From Marinovum sp. (GTDB lineage Bacteria > Pseudomonadota > Alphaproteobacteria > Rhodobacterales > Rhodobacteraceae), in contig NYVC01000065.1 in assembly GCA_002684375.1 (NCBI GenBank), positions 4,694-10,175 on the forward strand: a stretch of DNA of 5,482 bases, read 5' to 3'. Below are positions 1-5,482 of this stretch, piece after piece. The notes beneath the pieces were generated by a model that was not told where the DNA came from, searched no databases, and saw only the letters and a program-made list of their open reading frames with translations. Within the stretch, counting starts at the first letter, position 1, and each line of letters opens with the position of its first letter. The position numbers and the translations under genes are program-made.

Positions 1-696
1 GATGCGCCAAAACTGATTGCTTTTGAATCCATCTATTCCATGGATGGCGACTTTTGTCCGATGCAGGATCTGTGCAATCTGGCGGAAGAGTTCGGCGCAT
101 TGACGTATCTTGATGAGGTGCATGCTGTCGGCATGTATGGTCAGCGGGGCGGAGGCGTCGCCGAGCAAACGGGTCTTATGGCCAAAATTGATATCATCAA
201 CGGAACGTTGGCCAAAGCGTTTGGCGTTATGGGGGGCTATATAGCCGCGAGCGATAAGATGTGTGATGCAATTCGGTCTTATGCACCGGGTTTTATTTTT
301 ACCACGTCGCTGCCACCCGCGGTCGCGGCCGGAGCCGCGGCATCGGTTGCATTTTTGAAAACCGATCAGATGCTGCGGACAAAACATCAGGCTCAGGCGC
401 GTAATCTCAAGGGTCGGCTAAAAGCTTTGGGTCTGCCCATTATTGATCACGGCAGCCACATCATTCCGGTGATTGTTGGTGATCCGGTGCACACCAAGAA
501 TATTTCTGATATGTTACTGGCAAACCATGGGATTTATGTTCAGCCTATTAATTTTCCAACCGTGCCGAGGGGCACAGAACGGCTGCGTTTCACTCCATCT
601 CCTGTGCACGGCGCAACCGAAATGGACGACTTAGTTGCGGCGATGGACCGGTTATGGTCACATTGTGCGCTGAATCGTGCCGAGCTATCGGCTTAA
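1..696 (+). CDS. hemA: 5-aminolevulinate synthase, C-terminal part (5' end outside window)
   Basis: Pyridoxal-phosphate enzyme that condenses glycine with succinyl-CoA to 5-aminolevulinate, the first step of heme, bacteriochlorophyll and cobalamin synthesis by the C4 (Shemin) route; cytoplasmic. The frame is open from base 1 to the TAA at 694-696, giving 231 residues. Visible landmarks in fragment numbering: LDEVHAVG with the cofactor-binding Asp at 38, GTLAKAFG with the Schiff-base Lys at 72 (codon 214-216), the FTTSLPP segment near 100-106, GSHIIPV, and the [13 protein letters not shown] block whose Arg at 196 should bind the substrate carboxylate. Aligning Lys72 to the known Lys248 of the Rhodobacter capsulatus enzyme implies about 175 N-terminal residues are missing. 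The C-terminus (CALNRAE) is also very Rhodobacter-like. The [15 protein letters not shown] and [10 protein letters not shown] blocks separate it from 2-amino-3-ketobutyrate CoA ligase and KAPA synthase relatives. The ATG at 40 is internal, not the start. A second isozyme (hemT-type) cannot be excluded from a fragment. Confidence 0.95.
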   Translation, partial: DAPKLIAFESIYSMDGDFCPMQDLCNLAEEFGALTYLDEVHAVGMYGQRGGGVAEQTGLMAKIDIINGTLAKAFGVMGGYIAASDKMCDAIRSYAPGFIFTTSLPPAVAAGAAASVAFLKTDQMLRTKHQAQARNLKGRLKALGLPIIDHGSHIIPVIVGDPVHTKNISDMLLANHGIYVQPINFPTVPRGTERLRFTPSPVHGATEMDDLVAAMDRLWSHCALNRAELSA

Positions 697-756
697 GTCT
701 GCTCATTCCACCCAAAAAGATAGGGCCCTTACTTAAAGATAATGCATCTTTGGTTA

Positions 757-769
757 TGGTATGATACCA
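757..769. promoter_or_regulatory. Candidate operator palindrome TGGTATGATACCA
   Basis: Six bases (TGGTAT) are mirrored perfectly by ATACCA around one central G. It lies 60 bases past the hemA stop and about 100 bases before the rodZ-like gene. Seen directly: the perfect dyad and its intergenic position. Known: dimeric GntR-family regulators often bind short dyads with TGGT/ACCA-type half sites. Inferred: it could be an operator controlling the downstream gene. A chance palindrome or minor RNA hairpin is possible, and no regulator gene is present in the window. Confidence 0.3.
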
Positions 770-861
770 GACACGTGTAACGGGTGCGACTCACCTTGTT
801 GTTCGTGGGATTTTTGTCTCATTTTAAAGGTTTAAGAAAGTGGCTGGCCGACGGGGGCCGT

Positions 862-866
862 GAGGG
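862..866 (+). promoter_or_regulatory. Ribosome binding site supporting the TTG start of the rodZ-like gene
   Basis: GAGGG ends six bases before the TTG at 873, a good anti-Shine-Dalgarno match at normal spacing. An in-frame TGA at 861-863 blocks any longer version in this frame. The next in-frame ATG (903) would remove ten residues and lacks a comparable site. Confidence 0.55.
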
Positions 867-872
867 CTGGGT

Positions 873-2057
873 TTGAAACTTAAGAGTTTTGATGATTACG
901 AAATGCGCCTTGGCGACATCATGCGTGGCGAAAGAGCTACGCTTGGGAAGTCGCTCTTGGATGTGCAGCGCGAACTGCGCATCAAAGCCCCCTATATCGC
1001 CGCCATTGAAGACGCCAACCCATCGGCCTTTGACACGCCAGGGTTTATATCGGGCTATGTGCGATCCTATGCGCGTTTTCTTAAAATGGACCCTGATAAG
1101 GCTTTCGCGGCATTTTGCGCTGAAAGCGGGTTTGTTCCAGCCCATGGTATGTCTGCAGCAGCGGCTGTGCGGCGGCCTGAGGCAGAAGATAGCGTTGATA
1201 TAGAACAAAACTCTTTTAATCCATTCGTAAACCCAAAAACGCCGTTTTTACCAACCGACGACAGTTGGTTGTCCCGTCTGCAGTATAATGCCGTTGGATC
1301 AATTGCAGTTTTACTTTTGTTAATCGGCGGGATTGGGTTTGGCGGTTGGAGCCTTTTGCGTGAAATACAAAGGGTGCAGATTATGCCCGTGGATCAAGCT
1401 CCGCTAGCATTAGCTGAGGTTGATCCGCTGCAGACAGTGGTATTGACTTCGGATGCTGATCAGGCCGATTCTGCGGCGCTGGCGAGAGCACAGATGGCAA
1501 AGATCGATCGTCTGTACAGGCCAAAAGCACTGGACGCGCCGGTTTTGGTCCCTCGGGATGGGCCAATAGCAACGCTGGATCCTTCGGCTATGGGTGCATT
1601 TATTGTGGCAGAGCCAGAGGTTGAGCCGCTGGTGGTTGCTTTGGAAAGTCCAGCATTAGAGCCTGAACCAGTGAAAACTGTGGAAGTTCCCATTGTTTTG
1701 GAAGAGGCCCCTCCCGAACTGGCCCTGTTTGCGATCCGGCCCGCTTGGGTTCGAATACGCTCTGGTGATGGGGACGTTATATTTGAAAAAATCCTGGATG
1801 CCGGTGAAGAATACATATTGCCGCAGACCGAAGTCGCGCCGGTATTGCGGGCCGGTATGTCAGGGTCGATTTACTTTAAGGTGAATGGCCAACTATACGG
1901 CCCCGCGGGTAACAAAACCTCAACTATCAAAAATGTATCGCTGTCGATTTCGGCTGTGACCGAACGGTATGCAAAAGCTGATGTGACCCTTGATCCCGTC
2001 TTGGCGCGGATGCTTGCTCTGGCAAAAACCCAAAGCGAAGACCCGGTAGACGAATGA
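873..2057 (+). CDS. RodZ-like membrane protein: HTH_25 - transmembrane - DUF4115
   Basis: A 394-residue bitopic inner-membrane protein with RodZ architecture. Residues about 14-75 form an N-terminal cytoplasmic helix-turn-helix (Cro/XRE-like, HTH_25), with the family signature GKSLLDVQRELRIKAPYIAA followed by TPGF and GYVRSYARFL. One hydrophobic helix spans about 140-161. A long Pro/Glu/Ala-rich periplasmic linker fills about 170-282, and a C-terminal beta domain (DUF4115) covers about 283-366, with WVRIRSGDG, GEEYILP and VNGQLYGPAG. In other bacteria RodZ links MreB filaments to the elongation machinery and maintains rod shape; in alphaproteobacteria the HTH may instead serve another protein contact, so the cell-shape role is inferred. 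The start is TTG, chosen because of the GAGGG site and the upstream in-frame stop. As I recall, relatives often carry a short basic leader before the FDDYE-type sequence, so the true 5' end is uncertain. The stop is TGA at 2055-2057. Confidence 0.88.
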   Translation: MKLKSFDDYEMRLGDIMRGERATLGKSLLDVQRELRIKAPYIAAIEDANPSAFDTPGFISGYVRSYARFLKMDPDKAFAAFCAESGFVPAHGMSAAAAVRRPEAEDSVDIEQNSFNPFVNPKTPFLPTDDSWLSRLQYNAVGSIAVLLLLIGGIGFGGWSLLREIQRVQIMPVDQAPLALAEVDPLQTVVLTSDADQADSAALARAQMAKIDRLYRPKALDAPVLVPRDGPIATLDPSAMGAFIVAEPEVEPLVVALESPALEPEPVKTVEVPIVLEEAPPELALFAIRPAWVRIRSGDGDVIFEKILDAGEEYILPQTEVAPVLRAGMSGSIYFKVNGQLYGPAGNKTSTIKNVSLSISAVTERYAKADVTLDPVLARMLALAKTQSEDPVDE

Positions 2058-2315
2058 TCTAAGGTCAGGTCGGCGGCCTTCTTAAGAGATATTCGTCAAT
2101 ATTCTCGGATTTGGATCTGCTAATACGATTACAATGACTTGGCTTTAACGAGAGCGGCTTTTTCGTGCCTGTTTCAGGGTTTCCGTATTTAAATCGCTTT
2201 TGCCATTTTAAACCAAGGCGGCGGATGCGTGCGCACCAATGCCCCGAAATGGACCACTCTGCGATCTGGCGGGTGGGCATCTTATTTGATAAAGCCACAC
2301 CCTTAGCATCAGGTT
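2058..2315. other. Convergent intergenic region with one doubtful small ORF
   Basis: This 258-base gap lies between the 3' ends of the rodZ-like gene and the M48 protease gene. It holds an imperfect AT-rich hairpin 28 bases after the rodZ-like stop (GAG-ATATT at 2086-2093 against AATAT-T-CTC at 2098-2106, one bulge, loop CGTC); with no T run it is not a convincing terminator. On the minus strand a 77-codon frame runs from GTG at 2298 (or ATG at 2280) to a stop at 2065-2067, starting 17 bases after the protease stop. Its product would be basic (many Lys and Arg) and contains KYGNPETGTKK. I do not recognise it, its ribosome site is poor, and it may be decayed or chance sequence. Confidence 0.4.
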
Positions 2316-3629
2316 TTATTTTTGGGACGCGGCCCTATTTTGAATATCCATCGCGCGCTTCCATGGCCCGGATCCCTTTGGCAGCAGACCTTCGGCGCGT
2401 TTTGAGTGGATCAATGCATCACCAATCCGCCCCTGTAGCGCATAGCGTTCTGCGGTAACCAAAGAGGCCATGCCGGTTTGGTTGGTCTTGGCATACGCAA
2501 GGGCAAGATCCCGTAAGACCCGGGTGTCGCCAAAGTCGACAGAGCGGGCTTTTTCAAGGACTGGTAGAGCTGATTTGGCTCTGCCATCAGCAAGCAGCGC
2601 CCGCCCCAAGCCGCCAAGAATTATACCATTTTCCGGGACCAGAGACACCGCTGTCTGATAGGCTTGAATCGATTGTTTCGGGGCGCGACTTTTCAGCAGA
2701 ATCTCGCCGTATAAATCGTATATGTAGCCGTCATCAGGTCTGAGTTTTATCACCGCTTCTAAAGCTTTTTTTGCGCGCGGCAGGTCGGAGCGTCTAAAAT
2801 AGGCCACTGCTTTACGCATTAGGCGAATATCATCTGCTTGCTCATCGTCTAGTGTTTGAAAGGTCCATTTTGGCGATCGGATAAACGCGGATAACTTGCC
2901 TTTGGCGCGCTTAAACCAATACTGTGCGTTCAGATCTGGCTCAAAGGTTTTTTTCTGGATACTCACTAGGTTCTTAATGGTTCGATTGCGGTCACGTGAT
3001 CGGGGGTGGGATCTCGCATAAGGATCCTGTCGGCTTGGACTGAGCATATCCTGCCCTTCAAAAATATTAAGCAGTTCCACGGCTGCTTGTGGATCAATGT
3101 CGGCACGGACCATGTACCGGATGCCGGATTGATCTGCGGCGGCTTCTTCGGCTCTTGTGTGTGTGAAAAATAAACGTTGTGCTGTGCTGTTGGTGCCGAG
3201 GGCAATACCGGCTGCGGCATCGGAATTGCCAGAGAGTGCAGTGGCGGCAGCCAGCAACATGCCCAAGCCCGCTGCGGTTTTGGAGGTCCCGAAATTGCTG
3301 GTGCGACGGGCCAGATGGCCGTTGGCGATATGGGCGGCCTCATGGGCGATGACGGCTTGCAGCATGCCGACTTCACCCAGTTTTAGAATCAAACCGACAT
3401 TCAGGAAAATATGCTGGGAATCTGCCACGAAGGCGTTCAGCGAATTGTCGTTCACCACCAGTATTTTGATCTGGTTCGATGACAGGCCGGCTGCGGAAAG
3501 GACGGGCTGGGCGATCTGGGCGAGGCTGTGTTCGATATCTGCGTCGCGGAGTAAACCGGCGGCGTGCGCAGCTAGGCTGGCCTGCTGGATCAAAAAAAAT
3601 AAAAATATAAGAAATCGAACGGGATGCAT
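2316..3629 (-). CDS. Periplasmic M48 family zinc metalloprotease with TPR repeats (BepA/YfgC-like)
   Basis: A 437-residue exported protease. The signal peptide covers residues 1 to about 23 (MHPVRFLIFLFFLIQQ, then an Ala-rich end with an AHA-type cleavage site); no lipobox Cys is seen. The catalytic domain carries the HEAAH zinc motif at 96-100, within IAHEAAHIANGHLARR. The likely third zinc ligand is Glu162 in the EEAAADQSG motif, which corresponds to the ExEAD motif of HtpX and BepA. All expected catalytic residues are present. Residues about 270-415 form helical TPR-type repeats (for example YFRRSDLPRAKKALEAVIKL and YDLYGEILLKS), giving the M48-plus-TPR order of BepA. In E. coli, BepA degrades or assists stalled outer-membrane proteins such as LptD and BamA; the same role here is inference. 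The ATG at 3629 is preferred because the signal peptide starts there and CAGCAGG precedes it, although spacing is short (three bases). Upstream in-frame starts at 3659 and 3701 would run into the divergent gene's leader. Confidence 0.9.
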   Translation of the reverse strand: MHPVRFLIFLFFLIQQASLAAHAAGLLRDADIEHSLAQIAQPVLSAAGLSSNQIKILVVNDNSLNAFVADSQHIFLNVGLILKLGEVGMLQAVIAHEAAHIANGHLARRTSNFGTSKTAAGLGMLLAAATALSGNSDAAAGIALGTNSTAQRLFFTHTRAEEAAADQSGIRYMVRADIDPQAAVELLNIFEGQDMLSPSRQDPYARSHPRSRDRNRTIKNLVSIQKKTFEPDLNAQYWFKRAKGKLSAFIRSPKWTFQTLDDEQADDIRLMRKAVAYFRRSDLPRAKKALEAVIKLRPDDGYIYDLYGEILLKSRAPKQSIQAYQTAVSLVPENGIILGGLGRALLADGRAKSALPVLEKARSVDFGDTRVLRDLALAYAKTNQTGMASLVTAERYALQGRIGDALIHSKRAEGLLPKGSGPWKRAMDIQNRAASQK

Positions 3630-3688
3630 TGACCTGCTGCCGGTTACATAGTGAAACATTTTCCAACTTATACAGCAGGAGCCGTTCA
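3630..3688. promoter_or_regulatory. Divergent intergenic region between the protease and aminotransferase genes
   Basis: These 59 bases separate two divergently transcribed start codons and carry the ribosome binding sites of both genes: CCTGCTG at 3633-3639 (CAGCAGG on the minus strand) and CAGCAGGAG at 3673-3681 on the plus strand. They form a 7-base perfect inverted repeat. The space is too short for two separate full promoters with untranslated leaders, so at least one promoter probably overlaps a neighbouring coding sequence. I could not identify a -35/-10 pair. Confidence 0.4.
3677..3681 (+). promoter_or_regulatory. Ribosome binding site of the aminotransferase gene
   Basis: AGGAG ends seven bases before the ATG at 3689. 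It decides the start: a longer in-frame version from TTG at 3629 would swallow this site and the divergent leader, and would add about 20 residues that do not look like aminotransferase. Confidence 0.7.
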
Positions 3689-4870
3689 ATGAAAAGCTCA
3701 AGGCGGGGCACGGTTGATCCCTTTATTGTGATGGATGTGATGGAGGCTGCGCGGCAAGCCGAAGATGCAGGGCGTTCGATCATTCACATGGAGGTGGGCC
3801 AACCCGGCACACCGGCCCCCAAAGCCGCGCGTGCGGGGCTTGGCGCCCAATTGGTTCAAGACGACGCGATGGGCTATACTGTGGCACTGGGGTTGCCAAG
3901 TTTACGGCAACGGATTGCCGGGCTGTACCAAGATTGGTATGGGATCAAGCTCGACCCCGACCGCGTGGTGATCACGCCGGGATCAAGTGGTGCCTTCATA
4001 TTGGCGTTCTCATCGCTCTTTGACACCGGTGCACGGGTCGGCATTGGGGCGCCGGGGTATCCCTCCTACAGGCAAATCCTCAAATCACTTGATCTGGTGC
4101 CGGTGGATCTGCCCACGTCCCACGCCGCACGCTTGCAACCCGTTGCAGAAGATTTCGCTGGACTTGATCTGCAGGGGCTCTTGGTGGCCTCTCCTGCCAA
4201 TCCGTCTGGCACAATGCTGGACCGGCCCGCTCTGCAAGGATTGATCGAAGCGACGCAGGCTCAGGGGGCGGCGTTTATCAGCGACGAAATTTACCACGGT
4301 ATTGAATATGAAAAAAAAGCAGTATCGGCGCTGGAAATCACTGATGAATGTTATGTCATCAACTCGTTTTCTAAGTATTTCAGTATGACAGGCTGGCGGG
4401 TTGGTTGGATGGTGGTACCAGAGCATCATGTGCGTCGCATTGAGCGGCTGGCCCAGAACCTGTTTTTATGTGCGCCGCATGCGTCGCAGCTGATGGCTTT
4501 GGCGGCGATGGAGTGTGACGACGAGCTGCAGGCGAATTTGGCGGTTTATGCCGAAAATCGCCGGTTGATGCTAGAGGGGTTGCCGCGGGCGGGCTTTGAT
4601 CGCATCGCACCGCCAGACGGGGCGTTTTATGTCTATGCGGATGTAAGTGAATTAACGGATGACAGTTTGGCGTTCTCCCGTGAAATTCTTGCCGGGGCGG
4701 GTGTGGCTGTCACACCGGGTTTGGATTTCGACCCTGAGCGCGGCCATACAACGCTAAGGTTTTCCTATGCGCGCAGCACCGCCGATATCCGTGAGGGGCT
4801 GGCGCGCTTAACGCAGTTTATGGCAGATCGAAAACCAGAGCGAAAACCAGAGCGAAAAACCGAACGGTAA
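3689..4870 (+). CDS. Pyridoxal-phosphate aminotransferase, class I/II (fold type I)
   Basis: A 393-residue cytoplasmic aminotransferase, normal length for the family. Landmarks: MEVGQPGTPAP near 34-44; TPGSSGAF at 97-103, the phosphate-binding turn; SPANPSGT at 168-175 with cofactor-contacting Asn171; SDEIYHGIEY with Asp199 and Tyr202; SFSKYFSMTGWRVGW with Schiff-base Lys229 and Arg237; and LRFSYAR with Arg357, expected to bind the substrate carboxylate. All core catalytic residues are present. The fold resembles aspartate/alanine/aromatic-type aminotransferases, but the amino donor and acceptor cannot be assigned from these motifs. No adjacent biosynthetic gene suggests a pathway; the neighbours are envelope genes. 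The C-terminus is odd: a hydrophilic tail of RKPE repeats (382-393) built on a 12-base tandem repeat and probably not part of the fold. An A8 run at 4311-4318 (Glu-Lys-Lys codons) is a possible slippage point. The start is supported by AGGAG seven bases upstream. Confidence 0.9.
   Translation: MKSSRRGTVDPFIVMDVMEAARQAEDAGRSIIHMEVGQPGTPAPKAARAGLGAQLVQDDAMGYTVALGLPSLRQRIAGLYQDWYGIKLDPDRVVITPGSSGAFILAFSSLFDTGARVGIGAPGYPSYRQILKSLDLVPVDLPTSHAARLQPVAEDFAGLDLQGLLVASPANPSGTMLDRPALQGLIEATQAQGAAFISDEIYHGIEYEKKAVSALEITDECYVINSFSKYFSMTGWRVGWMVVPEHHVRRIERLAQNLFLCAPHASQLMALAAMECDDELQANLAVYAENRRLMLEGLPRAGFDRIAPPDGAFYVYADVSELTDDSLAFSREILAGAGVAVTPGLDFDPERGHTTLRFSYARSTADIREGLARLTQFMADRKPERKPERKTER
4829..4867 (+). 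repeat. 12-base tandem repeat at the 3' end of the aminotransferase gene
   Basis: CGAAAACCAGAG occurs twice in perfect tandem (4829-4840, 4841-4852). A third, diverged copy (CGAAAAACCGAA, from 4853) and CGG follow before the stop. The unit is four codons, so it encodes Arg-Lys-Pro-Glu repeats and copy-number change would stay in frame. Confidence 0.85.
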
Positions 4871-4892
4871 ACAGGTCGATTAGTGCTTATGT

Positions 4893-4908
4893 GTCACGAT
4901 GCGTCACG
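4893..4908. repeat. Short direct repeat GTCACG before the amidase gene
   Basis: GTCACG at 4893-4898 recurs at 4903-4908, a 10-base period and so about one helical turn. It lies in the 59-base gap between the aminotransferase stop and the amidase start. The repeat is plain; a regulatory role is only a possibility, since six-base repeats also arise by chance. Confidence 0.4.
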
Positions 4909-4915
4909 GTATGTT

Positions 4916-4921
4916 GAGGGG
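4916..4921 (+). promoter_or_regulatory. Ribosome binding site for the amidase start at 4930
   Basis: GAGGGG ends eight bases before the ATG at 4930. A rival site, CAGCAGGA at 4943-4950, lies six bases before a second in-frame ATG at 4957 and matches the CAGCAGG used by the two upstream genes. The sequence alone does not settle the choice. Confidence 0.5.
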
Positions 4922-4929
4922 ATCAGATT

Positions 4930-5482
4930 ATGCAAAAGGTGCCAGCAGGAAAAAATATGGGTCTGGGATATTTGATAAAGCTGGTTTGGGTCAGCGCATG
5001 GTTCACTTTTTGGGCGCTGTCGGCCCCGGCGCAGGACTTTAGCGCTCTGGCGCGTATTGACAGCGTCAGATCAGCGATCACAAACGCCGGGAGCGACAGC
5101 GTTCAGGTGGATTTACGGCTAAGCCAAGGCGTGCCTTTCCGCGTGTTTACGCTGTCTCGACCCGATCGCCTGGTGATCGATTTCCGCGAGGTCGACTGGA
5201 CTGGATTGACCAGTGAGACATTGCTGCAGAGCCAGAAGATCGTCGAGGTGCGCTTTGGCAGCTACCGTCCCGGTTGGAGCCGTCTGGTGGCGCAGATGGC
5301 ACAACCTATGGCAGTGGCGGATGTCGCGATGACCATTGCAGCTGAGACCGGATCGGCAGATCTGTCGCTGTCTTTGCGGCCGGTCAGCCGCGCGGCCTAT
5401 GATGCGGCGGCCGGGGCTCCGTATGATCCACGTTGGGATTTGCCTCCCGATACCTTGGACCCGCCGCGGCAAGATAAAGCGA
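4930..5482 (+). CDS. N-acetylmuramoyl-L-alanine amidase, N-terminal part: signal peptide and AMIN domain (runs off the window)
   Basis: The frame is open from ATG 4930 to the window edge (184 complete codons). It begins with a Sec-type signal peptide: Lys17, a hydrophobic core rich in Trp, Leu and Val (about 18-31), and a SAPA|QDF cleavage site after Ala34. Residues about 38-135 resemble an AMIN domain, with VQVDLRLSQGVPFRVFTL and RPDRLVIDF as typical beta strands. A Pro/Asp-rich stretch (GAPYDPRWDLPPDTLDPP) near the edge looks like the linker before an Amidase_3 domain, which is not in view. Periplasmic amidases of the AmiC type cleave the bond between N-acetylmuramic acid and L-alanine, helping daughter cells separate; AMIN targets them to the envelope or septum. 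The catalytic zinc domain is not visible, so activity is inferred, and another AMIN-containing protein remains possible. ATG 4957 is an alternative start giving a more compact signal peptide. The 59-base gap to the aminotransferase allows co-transcription. Confidence 0.82.
   Translation, partial: MQKVPAGKNMGLGYLIKLVWVSAWFTFWALSAPAQDFSALARIDSVRSAITNAGSDSVQVDLRLSQGVPFRVFTLSRPDRLVIDFREVDWTGLTSETLLQSQKIVEVRFGSYRPGWSRLVAQMAQPMAVADVAMTIAAETGSADLSLSLRPVSRAAYDAAAGAPYDPRWDLPPDTLDPPRQDKA

Larger units (their letters stand above)
697..872. other. Intergenic region between hemA and the rodZ-like gene
   Basis: This 176-base gap is AT-richer than its flanks. It holds a small hairpin just after hemA (AAAGAT at 735-740, ATCTTT at 746-751, 5-base loop), which lacks a following T run and so is a poor intrinsic terminator. 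It also holds a perfect palindrome at 757-769 (listed separately) and a weak GGTG/CACC stem at 783-795. A promoter for the downstream gene should lie here or upstream, but I see no clear -35/-10 pair. A 30-codon frame (GTG at 784 to TGA at 874-876) crosses the gap and ends inside the next gene's start codon. Confidence 0.5.

Noticed and set aside
735..751. Hairpin AAAGAT/ATCTTT after hemA as a terminator
   Set aside because: The stem is short and AT-rich with no following T run, so it is not a credible intrinsic terminator.
771..778. ACACGTGT palindrome as an operator
   Set aside because: An eight-base palindrome without symmetrical extension is expected by chance in a window of this size.
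824..835. Two TTAA elements resembling a CtrA binding site before the rodZ-like gene
   Set aside because: The two TTAA boxes (824-827, 832-835) are four bases apart; the CtrA site needs seven. AT-rich spacer explains them.
2165..2458. Plus-strand 97-codon ORF across the convergent gap and the protease 3' end
   Set aside because: Half of it is antisense to the protease TPR region, it has no clear ribosome site, and I recognise no motif.
3592..3599. A8 homopolymer in the protease signal-peptide region, with a second at 4311-4318 in the aminotransferase, as programmed frameshift or phase-variation sites
   Set aside because: Both frames are intact across the runs, the runs are only eight bases, and no stimulatory structure or alternative product is evident.
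3157..3651. Plus-strand 164-codon ORF opposite the M48 protease
   Set aside because: The minus strand encodes an intact signal peptide and HEAAH zinc motif here; the plus-strand frame is a shadow.
3643..3674. GTTACA ... TTATAC as a sigma-70 promoter for the aminotransferase
   Set aside because: The spacer is about 19 bases, and the start of transcription would fall on the ribosome binding site, leaving no leader.
5119..5472. A 117-codon minus-strand ORF at the right edge
   Set aside because: It is antisense to the amidase frame, which has a signal peptide and AMIN-type strands; the antisense product has no recognisable features and an unnatural Arg/Gln/His-rich composition.

Overview
This is an ordinary-looking chromosomal window, almost certainly from an alphaproteobacterium of the Rhodobacteraceae (Roseobacter-like). 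The main clue is the hemA fragment, which reads like Rhodobacter-type 5-aminolevulinate synthase down to its last residues. The RodZ-like and amidase genes have the same flavour, and GC content looks moderate (about the mid-50s by eye). I see no tRNA, rRNA, CRISPR array, insertion sequence or phage gene.

Layout. Positions 1-696 (+) hold the C-terminal part of hemA, the first enzyme of C4-pathway tetrapyrrole synthesis; its 5' end lies outside the window. A 176-base gap with a perfect palindrome (757-769) leads to a RodZ-like membrane protein at 873-2057 (+), which appears to start at TTG. A 258-base gap follows, holding one doubtful small ORF and an imperfect hairpin. Convergent to this is a periplasmic M48 zinc metalloprotease with C-terminal TPR repeats, BepA-like, on the minus strand (3629 down to 2316). 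Only 59 bases separate its start from a divergent fold-type I PLP aminotransferase at 3689-4870 (+). After another 59 bases comes the N-terminal part of an N-acetylmuramoyl-L-alanine amidase with signal peptide and AMIN domain (4930 to the window edge, +).

How they fit together. Three of the five genes belong to the cell envelope: a RodZ-like morphogenesis protein, a protease/chaperone probably acting on outer-membrane proteins, and a peptidoglycan amidase. HemA is metabolic, and the aminotransferase substrate cannot be read from the sequence. The aminotransferase and amidase could be one transcription unit, while the protease is transcribed the other way.

I found no convincing undescribed system. 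The most useful second-look items are the palindrome upstream of the rodZ-like gene, the uncertain 5' end of that gene, the short divergent gap whose two ribosome binding sites form an inverted repeat, a 12-base coding tandem repeat at the aminotransferase C-terminus, and a helically phased direct repeat before the amidase.
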